Shown in pieces: positions 48,614 to 57,438 of a stretch of 64,000 bases of DNA. The position numbers and the translations under genes are program-made. The first letter of the stretch is position 1; the number at the start of each line of letters is the position of its first letter. The DNA comes from Pelethousia sp034933245 (GTDB taxonomy: Bacteria > Bacillota > Clostridia > Christensenellales > CAG-138), in assembly GCA_034933245.1 (NCBI GenBank), contig JAYFNX010000013.1, forward strand, positions 1-64,000. The letters run 5' to 3'. The notes under the pieces were generated by a model, which saw nothing but the letters and a program-made list of their open reading frames with translations, was not told the origin of the DNA and did not search any database.

Positions 48614-49813
48614 ATGTATTTTACTTCCGGCAGCAGCCGCGCATTTGAAAGCCTTATGCAAGGAAAACCCGGCTTCGACCACTACGACAGCGGCAGCGCC
48701 GGAGTATATGAGGATTGCGGCGCTTGCCGCTTCTATCGCCCGCATTGGAAATACCAGTTTTGCGTTTACGAGGAATGTCCATATATGCCGGGCAGACCGA
48801 CCGCGTTACCTGCGGTCAAATCCACAGCGAAAGGAGTTGATGACGAAATCGCCGTTTTCCGCGTGGAAAAGAACAAAGGCTATACCGTAATGAGTAACCA
48901 CCACCTGCGAAACGATGAATTGACCCTAAAGGCTAAAGGGCTGCTATCGCAAATGCTGTCCTTACCGGAGAATTGGGACTACACCCTGAAAGGGCTGGCC
49001 CTTATCAACCGGGAGCAGATCGACGCCATACGCGAGGCCGTCCGGGAGCTGGAACGCGCAGGGTACATCGTGCGTTCCCGTGAGCGCGACGGCAAAGGCA
49101 GGCTGCGCGGCGCAGACTATATCATTTACGAGCAGCCGCAAAAACAGCAGCTAACCGCCGCCCCGCCTATATCGGATTTACCTACATTGGAAAATCCAAC
49201 GCAGGATTAGCCTGCATTGGGAAACCCTACGCAGGAAAATCCAACGCAATTAATTAAAGAAGAACAAATAACCGACTTATCAAGTACCCAAAAAATCAAT
49301 ACGGATGTATCAAGTACCCATTCCATTCCTATCCTTTCCCGGCCCCTTCCAAGCGTCCGGGAGGAATTACGCGCTGCCCGGGAAAGGAACGGAACGGAAA
49401 AGAGCGACAGCGCAAAAAAGGCTTTTGAGATTTACCGGGACATCATCAAAGAGAACATCGAGTATGACATTCTTATTCAAGACCCACACACAGACCGGGA
49501 GCAGCTTGACGAGATCGTTGACCTGATGCTTGAAACCATATGCAGCGCCCGCAAGACAATCCGTGTCGCCGGGGATGACTACCCCGCTGAGATCGTCAAA
49601 TCCAAGTTCCTGAAGCTGGACAGTATGCACATTCAGTTTGTTTTCGACTGTCTGCGGGAAAACACGACCAAGATACGCAACATCAAGAAATATCTGCTGG
49701 CCGTGCTGTTCAACGCGCCGTCCACGATCAACGGCTACTATACCGCGCTTGTCAATCACGATATGGCAAACGGCTTACTCTCTCCCAAGTCCGACGAACC
49801 GGAAGGCCGATAA
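48614..49813 (+). pseudogene. ICE replication-initiator-like protein (DUF6017) split by an in-frame amber codon
   Basis: One continuous frame of about 400 codons is interrupted by TAG at 49208-49210. The first part has a cysteine-rich N-terminus (CGACRFY, CVYEECPY) and a winged-helix replication-initiator segment (KGYTVMSNHHLRNDELTLKAKG, NREQIDAIREAVRELERAGYI). The second part is the DUF6017 region (EIYRDIIKENIEYDIL, SKFLKLDSMHIQFVFDCLRENTTKIRNIKKYLL). In related ICEs I know these as one protein. The stop falls in a repeated NPTQ/ENPTQ linker; a TTG at 49217 could restart the second half. Confidence 0.72.
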
Positions 49814-49826
49814 GGGGGTGAGCTGA

Positions 49827-50303
49827 TTGCAGGAAGAAGTCACCCAAAAGACGATTGCCCTTTCCATCAGGACGGGCAGGCTAACCGGGCGGGTGCTGCA
49901 AGCCGCTTTGCGGGAATTTTTGCAGATGTACCGTAAAAAGCGGGATACGCCCCACAAGGGCAAACAGACCCTACGGCAGCTTATGAAGCACAACACGGGC
50001 GTTTCAAACATCGAAATTACCGACCAAAACATCAAGGCTTTTTCCCATACGGCGAAGAAATACGGCATCGACTTTTCGCTAAAAAAGGACACGACGGCAC
50101 AACCGCCCCGTTACCTTGTGTTTTTCAAAGGGCGGGACGTGGACGTGCTACAACAGGCGTTCCGGGAATTTACCGCCAAGAAGCTGATGCAGGAGCAGAA
50201 GAAATCCGTCCGGCGTGATTTGTCGCAGGCCAAGCAAGAGGCAAAGACCATCGACACCGCCCGCGATAAGGTGAGGAGCATGGACAGGGGGCGCGAACTA
50301 TGA
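49827..50303 (+). CDS. PcfB family (DUF3801) conjugation protein
   Basis: The 158-residue protein has one DUF3801 domain (ALSIRTGRLTGRVLQAALREFLQ, KHNTGVSNIEITDQNIKAFSHTAKKYGIDFSL, VFFKGRDVDVLQQAFREFTAKKL) and a basic C-terminal helix. It starts at TTG 49827 behind GGGGGTG and its stop overlaps the VirD4 ATG. PcfB-type proteins act with the coupling protein in delivering the relaxosome. Confidence 0.88.
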   Translation: MQEEVTQKTIALSIRTGRLTGRVLQAALREFLQMYRKKRDTPHKGKQTLRQLMKHNTGVSNIEITDQNIKAFSHTAKKYGIDFSLKKDTTAQPPRYLVFFKGRDVDVLQQAFREFTAKKLMQEQKKSVRRDLSQAKQEAKTIDTARDKVRSMDRGREL

Positions 50304-52093
50304 GGCCGGACATCAAGAAGCTGATTATTGCGAACGTCCCGTATTTGCTGTTCGTGTACCTCTTTGACAAGGTGGGACAGGCATACCGCCTCGCGGCAGG
50401 CGCGGCCTTTGCCGACAAGCTGCTGCACATCCTCGACGGCTTCATGGCCACCTTTGAAAATGCAGCGCCGAGTTTCCACTGGTTCGACCTCGGCATCGGC
50501 GTCGCGGGCGCGGCGCTTATCCGCCTGGCGGTGTACGTGAAAAGCCACAACGCCAAGAAGTACCGAAAGAACATTGAATACGGCTCTGCTCGATGGGGTA
50601 CGGCGGCAGACATCAAGCCTTACATCGACCCCGTGTTTGAAAACAATGTCCTGCTCACGCAGACGGAACGCCTGACGATGGACAGCCGCCCAAAGCAGCC
50701 CAAGTACGCGAGGAATAAGAACGTGCTGGTGATCGGCGGCAGCGGCAGCGGCAAAACCCGCTTTTTCGTCAAGCCGAACCTCATGCAGATGCACAGCAGC
50801 TACGTCGTCACCGACCCGAAGGGAAGTATCCTGACCGAGTGCGGACGGCTCCTGTATCAAAAGGGCGGCTACCGTATCAAGGTGCTGAATACCATCAATT
50901 TCAGCAAAAGCATGAGATATAACCCTTTCGTCTACATCCACAGTGAAAAAGACATATTGAAGCTGGTCAACACCATCATAGCCAACACCAAGGGAGAGGG
51001 CGAAAAATCCGCAGAAGATTTCTGGGTTAAGGCAGAACGCCTATACTATACGGCGCTGATCGGCTATATCTGGTACGAAGCGCCGGAGGATGAGATGAAC
51101 TTTACGACGCTGCTTGACATGATAAATGCCAGCGAAGCGCGAGAGGACGACGAGGATTTCAAGAACCCCGTCGATCTCATGTTTGACCGTCTGGAAGCCC
51201 GCGACCCGGAGCATTTTGCTTTGAAGCAATACCGCAAATATAAATTGGCGGCGGGCAAAACAGCCAAGAGTATTCTTATTTCCTGTGGCGCTCGCCTTGC
51301 ACCCTTTGATATTGCGGAGGTGTGCGAGCTGATGGATACCGACGAAATGGAGCTGGACACCATAGGCGACCGAAAAACCGCCCTGTTCGTCATTATCAGC
51401 GACACCGACGACACGTTTAATTTCATCGTCGCCATCCTCTATACACAGCTATTCAACCTGCTCTGCGACCGCGCCGATGATGTGTACGGCGGGCGCTTGC
51501 CCGTCCACGTCCGATGTCTGCTTGACGAATTTGCGAACATCGGCAGCATCCCAAAGTTTGAAAAGCTGATCGCCACCATCCGAAGCCGGGAAATCTCGGC
51601 TTCTATTATTTTGCAAAGTCAATCGCAGTTAAAAAGCATTTACAAAGACGCCGCCGATATTATCAGCGACAACTGCGACTGTACTTTATTTTTGAGCGGC
51701 AGGGGCAAGAACGCAAAGGAAATCTCGGAGGCGTTAGGCAAGGAAACCATCGACAGCTATAACACTTCCGAGAACCGGGGACGCGAAGTGTCCCACGGAC
51801 TGAACTATCAGAAATTAGGAAAGGAGCTGATGACACAGGACGAAATCGCCGTGATGGACGGCGGCAAGTGTATTTTGCAGGTGCGCGGGGTAAGGCCGTT
51901 TTTCTCCGACAAATACGACATTACCCGTCACCCCAATTACAAATACCTTTCCGACGCCGATAAAAAGAACGCCTTTGATACGGGACGCTATCTTGCTTTC
52001 ATCCGCAAAACAAAGCAGCGAGCAATCGTAAAGCCGGATGAAGTGTTCGACTACTACGAAATAGACCTGTCCGACGAGGACGCCGCCGAATAA
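50300..52093 (+). CDS. VirD4-like type IV coupling protein
   Basis: The 597-residue ATPase links the relaxosome to the secretion channel. It has N-terminal membrane segments, GSARWG (95-100), Walker A GGSGSGKT (146-153), YNPFVYI, a Walker B-like RCLLDEFANIGSIP and the motif III SQSQLKSIY, all expected for the CD1115/TcpA-like family. The gene is full length, unlike the remnant at 33593. It overlaps PcfB by four bases and is followed 55 bases later by a pilin-like gene. Confidence 0.94.
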   Translation: MRPDIKKLIIANVPYLLFVYLFDKVGQAYRLAAGAAFADKLLHILDGFMATFENAAPSFHWFDLGIGVAGAALIRLAVYVKSHNAKKYRKNIEYGSARWGTAADIKPYIDPVFENNVLLTQTERLTMDSRPKQPKYARNKNVLVIGGSGSGKTRFFVKPNLMQMHSSYVVTDPKGSILTECGRLLYQKGGYRIKVLNTINFSKSMRYNPFVYIHSEKDILKLVNTIIANTKGEGEKSAEDFWVKAERLYYTALIGYIWYEAPEDEMNFTTLLDMINASEAREDDEDFKNPVDLMFDRLEARDPEHFALKQYRKYKLAAGKTAKSILISCGARLAPFDIAEVCELMDTDEMELDTIGDRKTALFVIISDTDDTFNFIVAILYTQLFNLLCDRADDVYGGRLPVHVRCLLDEFANIGSIPKFEKLIATIRSREISASIILQSQSQLKSIYKDAADIISDNCDCTLFLSGRGKNAKEISEALGKETIDSYNTSENRGREVSHGLNYQKLGKELMTQDEIAVMDGGKCILQVRGVRPFFSDKYDITRHPNYKYLSDADKKNAFDTGRYLAFIRKTKQRAIVKPDEVFDYYEIDLSDEDAAE

Positions 52094-52148
52094 AGGGCGG
52101 CGTTTTTCCTTTCCACCACAAAACACTTATCTTAATGGAGGTATAAAA

Positions 52149-52364
52149 ATGGATTTTTTCAATAGTGCAGTTGACGTTTTGCAGACCCTTGTGATCGCCC
52201 TCGGCGCGGGCCTGTGCATTTGGGGCGCTATCAACCTTTTAGAGGGCTACGGCCAGGATAACCCCGGCGCGAAAAGCCAGGGCATGAAACAGCTCATGGC
52301 GGGCGGCGGTGTTGCCTTGATCGGCATTGTCCTCGTCCCTCTGCTCTCCGGCCTTTTCGGTTGA
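52149..52364 (+). CDS. Maff2-family small membrane protein
   Basis: A 71-residue hydrophobic protein with two transmembrane segments separated by the conserved loop EGYGQDNPGAKSQGMKQLM. This is the Maff2 family found between VirD4 and TrbL genes in Tn1549-like ICEs, analogous in size and position to VirB2-type pilins. GGAGG precedes the ATG. Confidence 0.9.
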   Translation: MDFFNSAVDVLQTLVIALGAGLCIWGAINLLEGYGQDNPGAKSQGMKQLMAGGGVALIGIVLVPLLSGLFG

Positions 52365-52431
52365 TTTCTTATAAACCCTTTCGCGCTCTCCCGTCCCGTG
52401 CGGGAGAGCGCGGGAAAGGAGGGATTAACGT

Positions 52432-53295
52432 TTGATATGGGATCAAATCGAAGAATGGATCAGGAACGTATTGACGGAGGGCATTATCAGCAACCTTTCG
52501 GGGATGTTCGATACCGTGAATACCAAAGTCGGGGAAATCGCCGGTGAAGTCGGTGCGACGCCACAGGGCTGGAACTCCGGCATCTTCTCCATGATACAAA
52601 ACCTTTCCGAAACGGTCATTATCCCGATTGCCGGGGCTATCCTTGCTTTCGTGATGTGCTATGAGCTTATCCAGATGGTGACGGAAAAGAACAACATGCA
52701 CGACATCGACACGTTTATGTTCTTCAAGTGGGTGTTTAAGACGTTTGCCGCCGTGCTGATCGTCACGAACACATGGAATATCGTCATGGGCATATTCGAC
52801 ATGGCACAGCAAGTCGTCAATCAGAGCGCGGGCGTTATCATATCGGAAACGAGCATAGACATCACTTCCACCATAGCCGACCTTGAAACGCAACTTGAAG
52901 AATTAAGCATCGGCGGGCTGTTGGGGCTGTGGTTTCAAAGCCTGTTCGTCGGCCTCACCATGAATATCCTGTCCATTTGTATCATGCTCGTCATATACGG
53001 GCGTATGATTGAAATTTACCTTGTGACCTCTCTCGGCCCGATACCCCTTGCGACAATGGCAAATAGCGAATGGCGCGGCATGGGGCAGAACTATTTGAAA
53101 TCCCTGCTGGCCCTCGGCTTCCAAGCCTTTTTGATTATGGTATGCGTCGGTATTTATGCCGTCCTGATCCAAGGCATTACAGTCACCGGCGACATTTCCG
53201 GCGCGATATGGACGTGCATGGGGTATACGGTGTTGCTGTGTTTCGCGCTCTTTAAGACCGGCAGCATTTCAAAATCCGTGTTCAACGCCCACTAA
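52432..53295 (+). CDS. TrbL/VirB6-like conjugation channel protein
   Basis: The 287-residue integral membrane protein has about six hydrophobic segments, including VIIPIAGAILAFVMCYELI and GLLGLWFQSLFVGLTMNILSICIML, as expected for the inner-membrane channel component VirB6/TrbL. The TTG start at 52432 has GGAGGG eight bases upstream. It lies between Maff2 and PrgI, the standard order in this ICE family. Confidence 0.88.
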   Translation: MIWDQIEEWIRNVLTEGIISNLSGMFDTVNTKVGEIAGEVGATPQGWNSGIFSMIQNLSETVIIPIAGAILAFVMCYELIQMVTEKNNMHDIDTFMFFKWVFKTFAAVLIVTNTWNIVMGIFDMAQQVVNQSAGVIISETSIDITSTIADLETQLEELSIGGLLGLWFQSLFVGLTMNILSICIMLVIYGRMIEIYLVTSLGPIPLATMANSEWRGMGQNYLKSLLALGFQAFLIMVCVGIYAVLIQGITVTGDISGAIWTCMGYTVLLCFALFKTGSISKSVFNAH

Positions 53296-53317
53296 GCGAA
53301 AGGAGGACAACTATTCT

Positions 53318-53722
53318 ATGGCCTATGTAAGCGTACCAAAGGACTTGACGCGGGTTAAGTCCAAGGTGCTTTTTAATCTGACAAAGCGGCAATTGCTTTG
53401 CTTCGGGGCGGCGCTTCTCGTGGGAGTGCCGCTGTTCTTTTTGCTCCGAGACAGCACCGGCACCAGCACGGCGGCGCTCGTTATGATACTCGCCATGCTT
53501 CCGGGTTTTCTGCTGGCGCTGTATGAAAAGCACGGACAGCCCCTTGAAGTGATCGCCGGGCAGATGATACAGACCCTTTTCATCCGGCCAAAAGAGCGGC
53601 CTTATCAGACCAACAACCTTTACGCCGCCCTCATGCGGCAAAATCTCATGGAACAGGAGGTAAAAGCGATTGTCCAAAACGGTAAAGCAGCCAAAAGAAA
53701 AAAGAAAGCTGATACGCGCTGA
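53318..53722 (+). CDS. PrgI/VirB3-like conjugation protein
   Basis: The 134-residue protein starts MAYVSVPKDLTRVKSKVLFNLTKRQLL and has two closely spaced membrane helices (residues about 29-68), the PrgI family pattern. VirB3-type proteins recruit VirB4 to the membrane. Its basic tail overlaps the VirB4 start by 53 bases, suggesting coupled translation. GGAGG precedes the ATG. Confidence 0.92.
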   Translation: MAYVSVPKDLTRVKSKVLFNLTKRQLLCFGAALLVGVPLFFLLRDSTGTSTAALVMILAMLPGFLLALYEKHGQPLEVIAGQMIQTLFIRPKERPYQTNNLYAALMRQNLMEQEVKAIVQNGKAAKRKKKADTR

Positions 53723-56075
53723 GCGGCGGGAAATTGAGGCCGTTATCCGCAGATACAAGGGCGACGGCAAGCCGCATACGGCGCAGGACAGTATCCCTTA
53801 TCTCAATATGTACCCGGACGGCGTTTGCCGTGTGACGGAGCGCAGCTATTCAAAGTGCATCGAGTTTGAAGACATCAATTATCAGCTCGCACAGCCGGAC
53901 GACAAGACGGCCACCTTTGAAAATCTCTGCGACCTGTACAACTATGTGGACGCCTCAATCCATGTGCAGCTATCCCTTATTAACCGTAAGCTCGACCCGG
54001 AGCAGCTTATCCGCAGTTTTGAGATACCGCCGCAGAACGACGATTTAGACCCCGTCCGGGAAGAGTGCAGCGGCATCCTCAAAAAGCAGCTTGCCCGTGG
54101 GAACAACGGCATTGTGAAAACCAAGCACCTGACCTTTACCATCCAGGCCGCCAACCTGAAAGCGGCGCGGGCGCGGCTTTCCCGCGTGGAAACCGACCTG
54201 TTGGGCTATTTCAAAGTTATGGGAGCGCCCGCGAGGATACTTGACGGAAAAGAACGTCTTGCCGTGCTGCATGGCGTGTTCCACCCCGACGGGGAGCGTT
54301 TCGCCTTTGATTGGGATCGGCTGCCTGCAAGCGGTCTGTCTACGAAGGACTTTATCGCCCCGCCATCCTTTGCCTTTAAGAACGGGCGCATGTTCCGCAT
54401 GGGGAAAAAATTCGGCGCGGTAAGCTTCTTGCAGATATTAGCGCCGGAGCTGACGGATACCATGCTTCCGGATTTTCTCAATACGGAAACGGGCATCGTC
54501 GTCAATCTCCACGTGCAAGCCATCGACCAAAACGAGGCCATCAAGACGGTGAAAAGGAAGATCACCGACCTTGACCGCATGAAAATTGAGGAACAGAAAA
54601 AGGCTGTCCGCAGCGGCTACGATATGGACATCCTGCCGTCCGACCTCGCCACCTACGGTAAGGAAGCGAAAAATCTGCTGGACGAGCTGCAAAGCCGCAA
54701 CGAGCGCCTTTTCCTTGTTACGTTCCTGATCCTCAATCTCGCGGACAGCAGGCAAAAGCTGGACAACGACGTGTTCCGTGCTTCCGGCGTGGCGCAGAAA
54801 TATAACTGTACCCTTTCCCGGCTGGATTACCAGCAGGAACAGGGATTAATGAGCAGCCTGCCCCTCGGCCTGAACCAAATCAAGATACAGCGGGCGCTGA
54901 CGACTTCCAGCGTGGCCGTGTTCGTTCCCTTCGTTACGCAGGAGATTTTTCAGGGCGGGCAGGCCATTTACTACGGCCTTAACGCCGTTTCCAACAACAT
55001 GATTGTACTGAACAGAAAATGCGCCCGGTGTCCGAACGGGCTTGTGTTCGGCACTCCCGGCAGCGGAAAATCCATGAGCTGCAAGAGGGAGATCACGCAC
55101 ATCATCCTGACGACTCCCGACAATGTGATTATCTGCGACCCGGAAGCGGAGTATTACCCGCTTGTGAACCGACTGCACGGGCAGGTTATCCGTCTGTCTC
55201 CGACCAGCAGAGACTTTGTAAACCCGCTGGACATCAACCTGAATTACTCCGAGGATGAAAACCCGCTGGCGCTAAAAAGCGACTTTGTACTGTCGTTCTG
55301 CGAGCTTATCATGGGCGGCAAGTCCGGGCTGGAAGCCGTCGAAAAGACGGTCATCGACCGCGCCGTGCAGATGATCTACCGTCCGTATTTCGCAGACCCG
55401 CGTCCGGAGAATATGCCCGTCCTCTCCGATCTGCACGATGCGCTTACGGCACAGCATATCCCGGAAGCCGACCGCGTGGCGCAGGCGCTTGACCTGTACG
55501 TTTCCGGCTCCCTTAATTTCTTCAATCACAGGACGACGGTGGACATCAACAACCGGCTTGTATGCTTCGACATCAAGGAGTTGGGCAAGAACCTCAAAAA
55601 GCCGGGTATGCTGATTGTCCAGGATCAAGTATGGAATACCGTCACGGTCAACCGCAGTTCCGGGAAAGCGACGTGGTATTTCATTGACGAGTTCCATTTG
55701 CTTTTGAAGGAGACACAGACGGCGGCATACAGCGCCGAGATTTGGAAGCGTTTTCGCAAGTGGGGCGGCATCCCGACAGGCGCGACACAGAACGTCAAAG
55801 ACCTGTTATCCTCACCGGAAATAGAAAACATCCTTGAAAACAGCGACTTTATCTATATGCTCAACCAAGCCGCCGGCGACCGGAAAATCCTTGCGGAACG
55901 TCTGGACATTTCCCCGCAGCAATTAGCCTACGTCACCAACTCCGAACCGGGCGAGGGGCTTTTGTTCTACGAAAACGTGATACTGCCCTTTGTAGACAAG
56001 TTCCCGCAGGACACCGAGCTTTACAAGCTTCTCACCACCAGACCCAGTGAGGTTGAGCAAGCAAAACCGAATTGA
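53670..56075 (+). CDS. VirB4-like conjugation ATPase
   Basis: The 801-residue protein energises the type IV secretion channel. The N-terminal half contains the CagE/TrbE-like region (EDINYQLAQPDD..., VVNLHVQAIDQNEAIK), and the C-terminal half the ATPase with Walker A GTPGSGKSMSCKREI near residue 461, NVIICDPEAEYYPL, Walker B-like WYFIDEFHLLL and GGIPTGATQNVKDLL. It starts at TTG 53670 behind GGAGG. Full length for the CD1110 family. Confidence 0.95.
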   Translation: MSKTVKQPKEKRKLIRAERREIEAVIRRYKGDGKPHTAQDSIPYLNMYPDGVCRVTERSYSKCIEFEDINYQLAQPDDKTATFENLCDLYNYVDASIHVQLSLINRKLDPEQLIRSFEIPPQNDDLDPVREECSGILKKQLARGNNGIVKTKHLTFTIQAANLKAARARLSRVETDLLGYFKVMGAPARILDGKERLAVLHGVFHPDGERFAFDWDRLPASGLSTKDFIAPPSFAFKNGRMFRMGKKFGAVSFLQILAPELTDTMLPDFLNTETGIVVNLHVQAIDQNEAIKTVKRKITDLDRMKIEEQKKAVRSGYDMDILPSDLATYGKEAKNLLDELQSRNERLFLVTFLILNLADSRQKLDNDVFRASGVAQKYNCTLSRLDYQQEQGLMSSLPLGLNQIKIQRALTTSSVAVFVPFVTQEIFQGGQAIYYGLNAVSNNMIVLNRKCARCPNGLVFGTPGSGKSMSCKREITHIILTTPDNVIICDPEAEYYPLVNRLHGQVIRLSPTSRDFVNPLDINLNYSEDENPLALKSDFVLSFCELIMGGKSGLEAVEKTVIDRAVQMIYRPYFADPRPENMPVLSDLHDALTAQHIPEADRVAQALDLYVSGSLNFFNHRTTVDINNRLVCFDIKELGKNLKKPGMLIVQDQVWNTVTVNRSSGKATWYFIDEFHLLLKETQTAAYSAEIWKRFRKWGGIPTGATQNVKDLLSSPEIENILENSDFIYMLNQAAGDRKILAERLDISPQQLAYVTNSEPGEGLLFYENVILPFVDKFPQDTELYKLLTTRPSEVEQAKPN

Positions 56076-56144
56076 CATTTACGCACTATATTTTATAGGG
56101 AGGACATGATAAAATAATTTGGGTTAATCTGTGGGGGTGAGTTT

Positions 56145-57383
56145 GTGATTTCAATGATAACACTAGGAATTGGTCAAATGGAAATAGATTGGGGAAAGAA
56201 TAGTACCGTCAATAATCACTCTGTTCTTTTTCAGCGGTGCGACTTAAAACCAATTCCTCACTATGTCAACTATGATACTGAGGAACCTCTTATAAAGATG
56301 AAAGAGGGTTTCTCAAGAAAACTCAAGTATGTGAAGCCAAGGTTAGATTTACTTGGATATGACCTTACTTCAATTCGAACTCAATTTGATGAACTCATTC
56401 AAGATCACGAGAACCACGGATGTACTATCCCGTTGACCTTTGATACTTTTTATGAAGCATTCACAGAAGTGGATTTATCCGTAGCAAGCACAGTGAAATA
56501 CGAAGTTGAAGGATGTGATAACGGCTATGATCTAGGGGAATATGTGGCTGAATGCGTCCTACAAATTCCGGAGATAAATCAAAAACTTGTTGGAGAGCCT
56601 CCTGAAGATCGCTTCGCTTGGAAGGATGTAATAAACGATTTATCCGTTTTTTTAGAAAACCTAAATCCGTACATAACACTTCGAATTTTAGCCGAGAATC
56701 CTGCAAACCTTGATTTAGAGGTACAGTGGAACTTTTCTGATGCGGTGGAAAGTGGTTGGATTAGTCCGGAGGACATCTTCAACGATTTGGCTCCTATAAA
56801 CCGAGTGCTAATTGTAACAGAAGGTTCCAGTGATACTTTCGTACTGAAAAAAGCCATTCAAGAAATGCATCCTGAAATAGCTGATTTCTTTGACTTCGTA
56901 GATATGAAGGAAAACTATCCGTTTACAGGAACTGGAAATTTGTATAATTTCTGCATGGGCTTATGTCGAATCAATGTTCTAAACAATATTATGGTGATTT
57001 TTGATAACGACACCGCTGGTGTAGAAAAATATAAACAGGCAGTATTGCTTAAAAAACCGCAATCGTTTCTTGTAACAAAACTACCTGACCATCCAGATTT
57101 CTGTAATATGCAAACAGTTGGACCACAAGGAAACACAACAGAAAACATAAATGGAAAGGCCGTTGCCATCGAGTGTTTCCTTGACTTTGACAGCGTGCCT
57201 TATCCACCAAGTATCAGATGGACGGAGTACAAAAAGAACGAAAAGGCTTATCAAGGGGAACTTGAAAATAAGGACGACTATGTTCGCTCTTTCAAGCAAG
57301 CCTGCCTTACGGATTCAACCTACAATAGTAGCAAACTGAAATACTTAATTAATCATCTGATAAAACAGTGGATAACTCGATAG
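56145..57383 (+). CDS. HEPN/Toprim-associated protein, candidate defence cargo
   Basis: The 412-residue protein begins with a conserved-looking N-terminal module (MITLGIGQMEIDWGKNSTVNNH) seen in HEPN/Toprim-associated proteins, has a helical middle (residues about 60-210), and a Toprim-like domain with LIVTEGSSDTFVLKKAI (Glu) and MVIFDNDTAGVEKY (Asp-x-Asp). Toprim enzymes of this type are nucleases or primases and occur in single-gene defence systems. It is AT-rich and sits between VirB4 and the NlpC/P60 gene, breaking an otherwise conserved ICE order, with its own terminator. GTG start behind GGGGGTGA. Function not proven. Confidence 0.72.
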   Translation: MISMITLGIGQMEIDWGKNSTVNNHSVLFQRCDLKPIPHYVNYDTEEPLIKMKEGFSRKLKYVKPRLDLLGYDLTSIRTQFDELIQDHENHGCTIPLTFDTFYEAFTEVDLSVASTVKYEVEGCDNGYDLGEYVAECVLQIPEINQKLVGEPPEDRFAWKDVINDLSVFLENLNPYITLRILAENPANLDLEVQWNFSDAVESGWISPEDIFNDLAPINRVLIVTEGSSDTFVLKKAIQEMHPEIADFFDFVDMKENYPFTGTGNLYNFCMGLCRINVLNNIMVIFDNDTAGVEKYKQAVLLKKPQSFLVTKLPDHPDFCNMQTVGPQGNTTENINGKAVAIECFLDFDSVPYPPSIRWTEYKKNEKAYQGELENKDDYVRSFKQACLTDSTYNSSKLKYLINHLIKQWITR

Positions 57384-57392
57384 CAATAAATC

Positions 57393-57418
57393 AAAACCCG
57401 CCAGCCAAGGCGGGTTTT
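57393..57418 (+). terminator. Terminator after the HEPN/Toprim gene
   Basis: AAAACCCGCC pairs with GGCGGGTTTT around AGCCAA, followed by CTTA. It would insulate the inserted gene, although the downstream secretion genes then need read-through or another promoter. Confidence 0.8.
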
Positions 57419-57438
57419 CTTATGCCAAAAATCAGGAG

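Noticed and set aside
50111..50941. A 276-codon minus-strand frame opposite PcfB and VirD4
   Set aside because: Antisense to two overlapping conjugation genes with clear motifs.
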